Positions 41,358 to 48,942 of a stretch of DNA of 52,915 bases are shown here, piece after piece; the stretch's first letter is position 1, and each line of letters begins with the position of its first letter. Location: positions 1 through 52,915 of the IMG/VR virus record IMGVR_UViG_3300035698_032186. One strand, written 5' to 3'. Position numbers and translations under genes: made by a program. Source of the stretch: a virus. The notes beneath the pieces are model-generated. The model had not been told where the DNA came from. It searched no databases and saw only the letters and a list, made by a program, of their open reading frames with translations.

Positions 41358-43968
41358 TCAATTTGAAATAGAGCCATCGATTTCCTATTCTGGTTCAAAT
41401 AACGGCAATTTAATTCAGGGGGATATTTTTTCCAATGAACGTTCAAGGAAAAGAAAAATTGTAGCAACAATCGCAAACGGGTTGGTTGGTGATTTTAAAA
41501 ATATCGAGCTGCCTTATAGTGAACGCCTTGGTTTCGTATCAGGTTCAAGGGTGAAATCGAAATCTGGAACAAAATATAACAAAATATCAACCGCAAATGA
41601 AGTTTATTATGACTCGTTTCTGCCGTCGCCAGGCGCCATTGGCGATGCCAACGGTGTTTTGCGGCCATATATTTCCGGAAGTGTCAACGGGCTTTTTACT
41701 GGTGCAGAATTGGAAGCCAGTGAAAAATTCAATATTGCCGGCATGACCAACGACAGTATTCATACATGGTTTTCTGCTGATGGAAAATCGCTGGCCGACT
41801 TTGGCACCTTGGCTTTCCCTGCTGATGATTTTATCGATATTTCCTGGCAACAATCCCCATTCCCCTTTCAGTCAAAATACAAAAATTTTACCAGAGTGCT
41901 TTCCGTGGGTAATAATTTTAAAAATCCTGTTAAATTTGATACGGATTTAAATAACGCTGTTTCAACCCCAATAACGACTTCAAATATTGGTAGTCTTTAT
42001 ATAATCGGGGCAAACCCAACCTTGTATGAATATAGCGGATTTTCACAAATTTGGAGCTTTGCAAGTTCAATTACAGACCCAACTGGCTCGGGGCAATTCA
42101 GTCATAGGCAAACCCAGTCATGGAACGGTCTCTATGATGTTTTTTATAATCCGTTTATTGTGTCGTTGGCCATCGGACCCAGCAGCCTGTATGTTGCAGG
42201 GGGGGCCAATAATACATTACTCAAAAGCACAGATGGGGTGAAGTGGGAATATGTTTGCCGAGGGACTCGTGCAGGATTAAATGCAGCCCCCGGTGCTATT
42301 GATGAAACATTGACCGTAAATACCAGTTCTGTCGCACTTCCAGTAGCAAACACTGGGAGCAACGACATTATGAAAATTCATGCCGAGGGTTATAACACAG
42401 GTTTGGTAACCGAAGGTTATCATTGGAATTGGTTTATGCTTGCCGGCCTAAACAGCTTTTCCTTCGGAGGAGGGGCACTGTTGAAAAGAACTACAACTGG
42501 TTCAAAGGGGATTGATAAAGAAAATTGGGAAACGGTTGGTGTCTCTGGCTTAGGTACGAACGGTGCTTTTTTTGATATTGGAACTCAAGACCCCGGTGGT
42601 TTTTGGCGAACGGTAGACAAAACACTTGTTCTCGTTGGTGAAGATAAAACTGGGGCTGATACGGCCTATATTGGGTTTTCTTCAAAACTTGGCGACTCGT
42701 GGGATCGAAGCACTGCCGGCATAGCGAATCAGGTTGGCACAGTTTGGTTTTCGACAGCCTTTGGTAACCCGACAAATGATTATAATTTTGTTTGTGGGAA
42801 AAATAATGCAGCCAACGGAATTATTGCCAGAGCCCCGGCAACGCTCACAAACCCGCATTTAGAAACATGGACCGATATTACCCCGAGTTCTGGTTCACTA
42901 GGCCTTGGAAGTATCCCGGAATTATACAGTATCGATTATAACAATTCTACAAATACACTAATCGCCGTCGGCGAAAGCGGTTGTATATTAAGAAGTGCGA
43001 ATGGAGGCAGCACATGGACCCTCCGCACCGCACCTAACAGCTATTCTGGTGATTACAACAAAATTAGAACATTGCCAGAAACGGACAGGTGGTTTATAGT
43101 TGCAGAGGATTCCGGCGTACATTTTAGTGCTGACGATGGATTAACTTGGGTAAGGGCCAACCATGAATTACCTAATCTTTCTAATGCCGAGGGAAGCGTA
43201 GGCGTTGGCGGGCTGGCTGTCGGCTCTCGTGCGGTAGAGGACTCTGGTTCCCCACTCACTCCATCGCCAAGTAACGTTTTTATAAGCGGCCGAGTTAACC
43301 ATCCTTGGAATGGCAGTGGCGACAGCGGGATTCTGGTGTTTAGATTGCTAGATGCGGAGTTTGGCAATACCGACGAAATCAATGATTCCGCCTTGGTTGA
43401 AAAGGGACAATTCCTGTCAGGTTCATCCCTGCGTCGCCCATCCAATTTAGATTACAATAAAACTTTTTTTGGTTTTGGCGATGGGATCAATATCGATCTC
43501 GAACAATACCAGTATGGGGGAAGTTATTCTATTGGCAAAGGCAGGATTCCTTCCTTTGATGATTACTCGATTTATGATTTTTATGGCAATGCCGATGCTT
43601 GTTATATTAGACTCTTTGGCCCTAAAATTAAAGGTTGGAAATTTGGTATTTATAATGGCACGCCGTCGTCGACAAATGTCGTTTATCGACTTGGCAAATT
43701 TGGTCAGTTTAGAGACATGCTGGAGCAACGGAAATTAAGCAAGCTCGTGGTAAGAGGACAACAATCTACACAAAATCAAAATCTTACAATAACAGATTCC
43801 CCGGTTTCGATAAGATTTGTTTCTGGTTCTGTAGCCCATAGCAGAGCAAAAATATACGCAACCGCCTCTAATCCGGATTTTAATCCGACTGACTCTGGCC
43901 AATTTGACTATGAGTATAAGGCTGGGCAACCATTCTTTGATGATGTTAACTTGGAAAATTTTAGATAA
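41350..43968 (+). CDS. Virion protein with BNR/Asp-box beta-propeller, 872 aa
   Basis: Several Asp-box-type turns of the S-x-D-x-G-x-T/K-W form are visible: LKSTDGVKWEYV, LRSANGGSTWTLRT and HFSADDGLTWVRAN, each followed by strands. Between them lie propeller-like blades (LYSIDYNNSTNTLIAVGESG, PETDRWFIVAEDSG). The N-terminal 140 residues and the C-terminal 180 residues are separate beta regions. Such propellers occur in sialidases and in phage tail proteins that recognise or cut glycans; catalytic residues of a sialidase were not identified. With the LamG proteins on either side it suggests a sugar-recognising apparatus. It overlaps its upstream neighbour by eight bases. Confidence 0.65.
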   Translation: MIDQFEIEPSISYSGSNNGNLIQGDIFSNERSRKRKIVATIANGLVGDFKNIELPYSERLGFVSGSRVKSKSGTKYNKISTANEVYYDSFLPSPGAIGDANGVLRPYISGSVNGLFTGAELEASEKFNIAGMTNDSIHTWFSADGKSLADFGTLAFPADDFIDISWQQSPFPFQSKYKNFTRVLSVGNNFKNPVKFDTDLNNAVSTPITTSNIGSLYIIGANPTLYEYSGFSQIWSFASSITDPTGSGQFSHRQTQSWNGLYDVFYNPFIVSLAIGPSSLYVAGGANNTLLKSTDGVKWEYVCRGTRAGLNAAPGAIDETLTVNTSSVALPVANTGSNDIMKIHAEGYNTGLVTEGYHWNWFMLAGLNSFSFGGGALLKRTTTGSKGIDKENWETVGVSGLGTNGAFFDIGTQDPGGFWRTVDKTLVLVGEDKTGADTAYIGFSSKLGDSWDRSTAGIANQVGTVWFSTAFGNPTNDYNFVCGKNNAANGIIARAPATLTNPHLETWTDITPSSGSLGLGSIPELYSIDYNNSTNTLIAVGESGCILRSANGGSTWTLRTAPNSYSGDYNKIRTLPETDRWFIVAEDSGVHFSADDGLTWVRANHELPNLSNAEGSVGVGGLAVGSRAVEDSGSPLTPSPSNVFISGRVNHPWNGSGDSGILVFRLLDAEFGNTDEINDSALVEKGQFLSGSSLRRPSNLDYNKTFFGFGDGINIDLEQYQYGGSYSIGKGRIPSFDDYSIYDFYGNADACYIRLFGPKIKGWKFGIYNGTPSSTNVVYRLGKFGQFRDMLEQRKLSKLVVRGQQSTQNQNLTITDSPVSIRFVSGSVAHSRAKIYATASNPDFNPTDSGQFDYEYKAGQPFFDDVNLENFR

Positions 43969-44019
43969 TGCCAAATAAAACAAATTTAAGATACTTAAGA
44001 ACGTCAGGGGGGTAGTCCA

Positions 44020-44970
44020 ATCGCCGGAATTTTAAATGCAAAAACTAGATTACTCGATGTAATTCTCACCACAGAAGGTAAAAGACAAATTGCCCAAGGT
44101 AAGCTTGTAGCAGAGTTTTATTCTTTTACAGACGGAGGAACGTTTTACAAGCAAGATACAATTGTTAGTGGTGGGCTTGACGAAACAAGTCGAATACAAC
44201 TTGAAGCAACAAGTGACCCACAGGATACTATTGCGATTGAATCAGACGACTCTGGTAGGCTAACCGGATTCCCGGTAACAAATTCGCAACGATATGTATT
44301 TCGTGGCGGGCAAGTTTTATCTTCCTCCTCGGAGAACGAAACAACCCCAGTAACAGGTTCTGCCTTTACTAGTTTATCAAACGCACTTCTTGATTCATCT
44401 ATTGACAATTTCAAGAAGTTATATATCCTAAAAAGCCCGGACTCTCTCGACAAGAAAGAGAAAAACTTTGTAGTTGGTCCAAGCGAGGCAATTTTTAACA
44501 TAACAAAAGACAGGCCGCTAGACCCAAATCAATTGCCAAATGCAAGTATCAACGACGTTGAAGGTTTTTATCAAGATAAAAGACTTAGCCACATTCCCAA
44601 TTATCAGTTTCTGCCACCAGTTAACAAACCCAGGCTCGGTGCAACCGAAGCGACTCCGCTCGGCGAATTCGTAAACATGAATCAAGAACCTGTTTTAACG
44701 TTTGAGGATGTTGAACAGGAAATCGCCGAGTACGAACAAAAAGGATTTGCTCAAACATTTCTATTTACTGAAACCTCCCGAGAGAGTAACATCATGGGGC
44801 AGTTTTTCGAAAGTTCAAACAATGAGCTACAAAAACTAGATGTTATAGATTTTGGCTCATTCGCTACCAAGGATGGCAAAACAAAACATGTGTTCTTCGT
44901 TGGTAAGGTTTATACCGACGACATGGGCGTCGACACTTTCTGCAATTTATTCACAATTATTTTTTCATAA
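44020..44970 (+). CDS. Conserved virion protein with no canonical start codon
   Basis: The frame reads IAGILNAKTRLLDVILTTEG from 44020 and continues for 316 codons to TAA. Similar phage proteins, as I recall them, begin Met-Ala-Gly-Ile-Leu, so the first codon here (ATC) stands where ATG would be expected, and no ATG, GTG or TTG lies between it and an upstream TAA at 43996. Alternatively, a short frame starting at 43968 (MPNKTNLRYLRTSGG, then TAG at 44013) joins it if one G is removed from the GGGGGG run or if the ribosome slips +1 at GGG-TAG. The protein is rich in beta strands and has an acidic helix (EPVLTFEDVEQEIAEYEQKG). Confidence 0.6.
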   Translation: MAGILNAKTRLLDVILTTEGKRQIAQGKLVAEFYSFTDGGTFYKQDTIVSGGLDETSRIQLEATSDPQDTIAIESDDSGRLTGFPVTNSQRYVFRGGQVLSSSSENETTPVTGSAFTSLSNALLDSSIDNFKKLYILKSPDSLDKKEKNFVVGPSEAIFNITKDRPLDPNQLPNASINDVEGFYQDKRLSHIPNYQFLPPVNKPRLGATEATPLGEFVNMNQEPVLTFEDVEQEIAEYEQKGFAQTFLFTETSRESNIMGQFFESSNNELQKLDVIDFGSFATKDGKTKHVFFVGKVYTDDMGVDTFCNLFTIIFS

Positions 44971-45013
44971 ATTTCATAAATAATCACCCAGGTGGTGCTA
45001 TTTATTCTTAACA

Positions 45014-45652
45014 ATGAGCCAGAATATAAAAAAAATCATAGATCTTTTAGTCGAAGATGCTGTGACAAAGCTTTGCTCTGGCGATATGCCCGTGAGAAGC
45101 GAATCAAAAAATACCGTAAGCAATGCTCCTAAAATAAATAAAAGTCTAAATGAGGATGGCTCAGGTGAGACAGACGAGCCATTATATCATGTAACATTCG
45201 CTAATCGACTGGATAGTATATCGGAAAACGGTCTAAGTGCTGGTGGTCAGGAAAGTAACTTTGGAAAAGGTTATGCATCGCACGCAGGCAAAGGTTTGTT
45301 TTTAACAGAGAAGCCTGGGGTTAGGTTCTGGTATTCAAAATTAGAAAACATTGCCGAACATTCAAGCGATGATTTTTATGCCGATGGACTAATACCCGTG
45401 GTCTTACAAGTGGATGCAGCAGGCTTTGATGAGGATGACCTAGATAATGACGAACCAGGCACCCAGGATGCCCGCTCTGATGCTTTCATTATTTATAACG
45501 ACATTGCGCCCGAATATATAAAGTTTTGGGACGGTAGCGCCTGGCAGAGCATTTCCAAATACGAAGATCTCGATATCTCACAAGCGGTAGAAGTAAGTGA
45601 AGACGAAGAGGATGGAACCTACTTCGCCTCTAACAACCCTTTGAGCTTATAA
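45014..45652 (+). CDS. ADP-ribosyltransferase/KptA-like protein with helical leader
   Basis: A 212-aa protein. LYHVTFANRLDSISENGLSA (57-76) followed by KGLFLTEKPGVRFWYSKL is the start pattern of the ART/RNA 2'-phosphotransferase fold, with His59 as the likely NAD-contact residue. The closing part (SDAFIIYNDIAPEYIKFWD) also fits. The N-terminal 20 residues (MSQNIKKIIDLLVEDAVTKL) are amphipathic with LVE|D, and SLNE|D follows at 44-47; both fit possible prohead-protease cleavage. It is one of several ART-like genes in the window and may modify host RNA polymerase or RNA, by analogy with T4 Alt. It is convergent with the late sigma gene, 12 bases away. Confidence 0.55.
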   Translation: MSQNIKKIIDLLVEDAVTKLCSGDMPVRSESKNTVSNAPKINKSLNEDGSGETDEPLYHVTFANRLDSISENGLSAGGQESNFGKGYASHAGKGLFLTEKPGVRFWYSKLENIAEHSSDDFYADGLIPVVLQVDAAGFDEDDLDNDEPGTQDARSDAFIIYNDIAPEYIKFWDGSAWQSISKYEDLDISQAVEVSEDEEDGTYFASNNPLSL

Positions 45653-45664
45653 AGCCCAAGCAGC

Positions 45665-46465
45665 TTAGGTGTAAGAAAATTCTTCCAGTTTTCTAACTTC
45701 TTTATAATGCTTTTTCAGGGACGATAATACGATAGAAAGTTGCTTCGAGCTTAGCCCGGTGATTTCTCGGATATATAAGAGTACCGCTCTTTTGCTGAGC
45801 AGGTCTATGTCTTCAAGTCGGTCTATTATAATTTTAATTGCTGAAATGGTTGCTTTTTCATTATCGGTTCTAGTTCTTTTTTCTAACTCACCCACAACAT
45901 TTCGTAAGAACACATTCATTTCTTCGGTGGACATCACCTCATCAGCACCAGGAATATAGTTGTAACGTTCGAGAGCGCCGAGGTCGCCCTGCGACATTCC
46001 TTCTCGATAATCCAAAGAAATATATTTTTTCATGTTTTTAACATTTTTCTTTGATTTGATCGTAAGCCAGTTCTTTGCAACAACATTAAAATATGAAAAG
46101 GCTTTCGAACCTTTTGTTGCGTCAAACTTATGAACTGTGGCATATAAGAATTCAAGGCACTCTGTTTTTAAATCCTGTTTCGAGTCGTGCGTTACTTTGA
46201 ATCCATAAACATTTATTAGATTCTCAACCAAAGCATCAAAAGCAGGCAGAATCTCTTTTACATAAATCATATCCATTTCTTGTTGGATTTCGGATTTTTG
46301 ATATCTAACAATGGCATCCTGTGTGTCCATTGTAAAATATTTCTTTGTTGGCTTTGACCCCGGCTTCCGTCTTGAGATTTTTCTTCTTCTCTTTTTGGGC
46401 GTCGCCGTTAACACTTTTCTTTTAGGCTGGTCGGAGGCGACTTGCTCGCTATTAATTTCATTCAT
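45665..46465 (-). CDS. 55: Late RNA polymerase sigma factor (T4 gp55-like)
   Basis: A 266-aa protein, longer than T4 gp55 (185 aa) because of a basic N-terminal extension (KVLTATPKKRRRKISRRKPG). Residues about 110-160 (QDLKTECLEFLYATVHKFDA, AFSYFNVVAKNWLTIKSKKN) are a sigma region 2 core with the aromatic residues used for promoter melting. The C-terminal helices (LLSKRAVLLYIREITGLSSK) could be a region-4-like or clamp-binding part. The ATG at 46465 follows GAGAGGAC; the ATG 36 bases upstream has no ribosome site. It should direct host polymerase to the TA-rich late promoters that recur in the window. Confidence 0.72.
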   Translation of the reverse strand: MNEINSEQVASDQPKRKVLTATPKKRRRKISRRKPGSKPTKKYFTMDTQDAIVRYQKSEIQQEMDMIYVKEILPAFDALVENLINVYGFKVTHDSKQDLKTECLEFLYATVHKFDATKGSKAFSYFNVVAKNWLTIKSKKNVKNMKKYISLDYREGMSQGDLGALERYNYIPGADEVMSTEEMNVFLRNVVGELEKRTRTDNEKATISAIKIIIDRLEDIDLLSKRAVLLYIREITGLSSKQLSIVLSSLKKHYKEVRKLEEFSYT

Positions 46466-46630
46466 GGTTGTCCTCTCGATGATCGGTAGTTTTCCTTTCA
46501 TGCGTTATGATAATAGTGTTAATATTGTTTTATTTTGACACGATTGGATAGAGAGAACGATAGAAAACATAAAGAAAATAGCAACTTAGAAATAAATAAA
46601 TGCAAAACCCAGGTTTGAACGCCTGAATTG

Positions 46631-47638
46631 TTATTCGTTAATAAATAAAAGAAGTTGTTTTAGTGGCAAATGGGATAGGTTTTCTTCCAGGTTATCCTGT
46701 GCGGTAAGTTTGGCACCGTGGTCACGAGAATGCAATAGCTGTTGCCAATATTTCTTTGGGGTTGTAGGGTTTCTGTCGAGTTCCTGGTAGAATTTCACCC
46801 CGAAGAAGTCTTTACTCTCTAACCATTTCAGGCTATCTAGGTGAGTAAAGTCAAGTTTTTGTGAAAGCCAGCCGTACAAGTCAGACCTTGAATCTGAGAT
46901 ATCCCATTTTTGATAAAACTTTGGAAGCATTAAAACTATTTGTTGGATTTCATCAGCTGATAATTTAAGAGACCCGTTAGCCTGATACCGAAGCCTCTTT
47001 AGCATGATTGCAAGCCTGTTGTTTGAAGTGGGGCTTTTACTTGGAGATGGGATACTTTCGATCATATCCACTCCACCTGGCCAGGTCTGTACTCCCTGAC
47101 AGTTTTCTATTGGGAGTAGGTGTTTGTCATAATCAACGATACCGTCATATCCCGCAATATGTAGAAGTTTGTTGAAACTGCCAAGGCCTTGTGCTTCCAT
47201 TGTCGAAAGCACCTTGCCTAGTTTAGAAAAAGCTGGATTGGATCTGCTAAGTTTGTTAAATTTCTCACCAGCCGGTTCGCTCGCATGTAGCGATCCAAAT
47301 TCTCGACGAAGCCTCTTGAGGCTTTTTAGCAATTTATCATTATCGAAAGCTTGCGAGTGCCCTTGCTTTAAAATAACCATCTTTTCATTGTTAATTCGAG
47401 CAATGTTTGCCCACTTCCGGTTGGTTGCAAACCCGGTGCCAACGGCAGCTTCGCAATCGCCGGTAAGATAATAAAAATACACCCCTCTTGGAAAATATCC
47501 TCCACCGGGCGCTATTCCCCATTTTGGATATTCTGAAAAATGAACCCCGTATTGTGCTAGGCCATCCTTAGAAACCGTGTATTATTTAAGGGTGTGCTGA
47601 AAGTTACTACCGTAAAACTGCTTGGTGTTGCTCTCCAC
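46631..47638 (-). pseudogene. Gene with an in-frame stop at codon 19 (ART-like N-terminal part)
   Basis: AAGGA, seven bases before a GTG at 47638, marks a start just after the upstream gene's stop. The frame runs 18 codons and meets TAA at 47584-47582; the same frame continues without interruption to 46631. After the stop it reads YTVSKDGLAQYGVHFSEYPK and GIAPGGGYFPRGVYFYYLTG, where GVYFYYL resembles the second conserved strand of ART-type proteins. The later part is helical (LGSFNKLLHIAGYDGIVDYD). The full protein would be about 335 aa. Internal restart at GTG 47482 could yield 283 aa. Either a nonsense mutation or a base error. Confidence 0.5.
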
Positions 47639-47648
47639 AAAAGTATCC

Positions 47649-48128
47649 TTAAGATTTTGGTGGGGACAGGGGACCAATAAAATCTCCTAAGCGTCGCCAC
47701 TTCTGCGGACCTTTGGACTTATACTCTTCTTTCGATCCTTTGAATAGCGCAGCGGCATTTGGACCACCTGCAAACGAGAGTTCTTTACCATTCCATTTGA
47801 CAATCTGCCATTGATCTGGTCCGTCATTGATAAAATCTTTAAACCAGTAATGCCCAGGAGTTGTCGGACCACTACTTTTCTCATCGTATATTTCGCTATC
47901 GTCATTCTCTTCCGATATATACTCTTTATTCATATCTTCGAAAATGCCGTCAAGATTATATTCTGGTTCTTTAGGCCGATTGCCGAAAGGGTTCCCAATT
48001 ACTCCGGGCGAAACCATTCCGAGATTACCAAGGTTTTCCTTAAGACTAGGCTTGTCTTTATTGACATCGGTATTGTTCGGGTTCGGCGTAACGCCAGCTA
48101 GTTTTTGCCATCTTTTCTTATTGGTCAT
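47649..48128 (-). CDS. Class B module protein, 159 aa
   Basis: It starts MTNKKRWQKLAGVTPNPN. KKRWQKLAG is the class B module, and as in the gene at 18640 the hydrophobic-x-Glu site is displaced into a linker, here KPSLKEN (27-33). A Gly/Pro-rich stretch follows, then an acidic segment with several Ser-Glu. The C-terminus is a small domain (GHYWFKDFINDGPDQWQIVK, FAGGPNAAALFKGSKEEYKS) with many Trp and Gly, possibly a binding module. The function is unknown. Its stop overlaps the ribosome site of the next, broken, gene on the same strand. Confidence 0.62.
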   Translation of the reverse strand: MTNKKRWQKLAGVTPNPNNTDVNKDKPSLKENLGNLGMVSPGVIGNPFGNRPKEPEYNLDGIFEDMNKEYISEENDDSEIYDEKSSGPTTPGHYWFKDFINDGPDQWQIVKWNGKELSFAGGPNAAALFKGSKEEYKSKGPQKWRRLGDFIGPLSPPKS

Positions 48129-48184
48129 TTAATTCCTTGGGTCTCTTATAACTATGCAACCTACGGACGTTTTAAGGTAGTTGT

Positions 48185-48280
48185 ATGTATCAACAAATGA
48201 AAACAATAGATTTGCTGGCAAATCGTTTTGTTAGGGTAGTGTATAATTCTTCACGCCTCAGAGATCATCCCTTTGCCTGA
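48185..48280 (+). CDS. Short frame in the gap before the nuoL-like fragment
   Basis: ATG 48185 opens a 31-codon frame (MYQQMKTIDLLANRFVRVVY, then NSSRLRDHPFA) ending in TGA. It looks protein-like but has no clear ribosome site. It lies in a 320-base stretch (48129-48447) that also holds the divergent promoter region of the class B gene and the start of the foreign segment. It could be a chance frame. Confidence 0.25.
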   Translation: MYQQMKTIDLLANRFVRVVYNSSRLRDHPFA

Positions 48281-48299
48281 ATCAATAATCTTTATTTGA

Positions 48300-48480
48300 C
48301 TGGGCCGGCACAGTGCAGCGATTCGGGCCGAGTTCGTCATGGATTCGCTCGGTGGCTTGATGACGCTGGTCATCACCGGCATCGGGCTTTTGATTCATAT
48401 CTATAGTCTCGGCTACATGGCCGAGGATTCTCGGTACCGTCGGTTCTTCACCTATCCGAACCTCTTCGTGGCCTCGATGC
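48300..48480 (+). other. nuoL: GC-rich fragment of a cellular nuoL gene (foreign segment or chimera)
   Basis: The plus strand reads IRAEFVMDSLGGLMTLVITG, IGLLIHIYSLGYMAED and SRYRRFFTYPNLFVASM without a stop. This matches the third to fourth transmembrane region of respiratory complex I subunit NuoL (LDPLSALM-type, then IH-x-YS-x-GYM, then FF-x-Y-x-NLF-x-x-SM). Base composition is clearly GC-richer than the flanks and codons end in C or G. It stops abruptly at 48480, where the minus-strand ParB-like gene resumes. GCCTCA occurs at both 48255-48260 and 48479-48484. An assembly or amplification chimera is the simplest explanation; real capture of host DNA is the alternative. Confidence 0.75.
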
Positions 48481-48906
48481 CTCAAGAAATAAAAGTAGCT
48501 CGTCTATCGGCAAAACACCCTCGAAAATGCTTTTATTGTCAAGGGTTTCTGCTAGTTCGTCAACAATTTCTTCATCTGCGAAATCTTCTAGGTTGCCGTA
48601 TTTTAAACTTCCATCAAATTCCCAACGCTCTTCTGGGCCGGCAATAGCATAATATTCTTCCGCTTGATAGGAATCGTTAGTTTTTACCGAAATTTTGTTA
48701 TTACTTTTCTTGTGCTTTTGATTTACAAGAAATTCAATAAGTCGGTGATGGCCATCAATTAACTGGAATTTACCTTCCTTCTCAATTGGCATGACTTCAA
48801 TTGGTCCTTTGCTGTGTGAGCATTTTCCAAATTCGCAATCATCAAAAGCTTTGTATAGCGATGAACGAAAAACAACAAGCCTGGACAGCGATATGAGCTT
48901 TGCCAT
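48448..48906 (-). CDS. ParB-like protein, C-terminus disrupted by the nuoL segment
   Basis: ATG 48906 begins MAKLISLSRLVVFRSSLYKA. Residues 35-60 (PIEVMPIEKEGKFQLIDGHH, then Arg-Leu-Ile-Glu-Phe-Leu) form the ParB/sulfiredoxin-like core with DGHHR (51-55) in the signature position. Genuine-looking sequence ends at DELLLFLEA. The following SRPRRGSDR is encoded by the nuoL-like fragment read backwards. Removing the segment between the two GCCTCA repeats would give LEA then TGA at once. A second ParB-like protein is at 12835. ParB-like folds can be DNA-binding, nuclease or NTPase; the role is unknown. Confidence 0.6.
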   Translation of the reverse strand: MAKLISLSRLVVFRSSLYKAFDDCEFGKCSHSKGPIEVMPIEKEGKFQLIDGHHRLIEFLVNQKHKKSNNKISVKTNDSYQAEEYYAIAGPEERWEFDGSLKYGNLEDFADEEIVDELAETLDNKSIFEGVLPIDELLLFLEASRPRRGSDR

Positions 48907-48942
48907 ATAGATATATATTGTCAATGCAATGCAAGTTCTGAT

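Noticed and set aside
46600-46625. Sequence resembling a tRNA T-arm (CAGGTTTGAACGCCTG)
   Set aside because: The loop lacks the TTC start, and no acceptor stem, D-arm or anticodon arm could be paired upstream.
48282-48485. Minus-strand frame through the nuoL-like segment as a separate gene
   Set aside because: It is the reverse of a clear NuoL coding sequence and has His/Arg-rich content typical of an antisense shadow.
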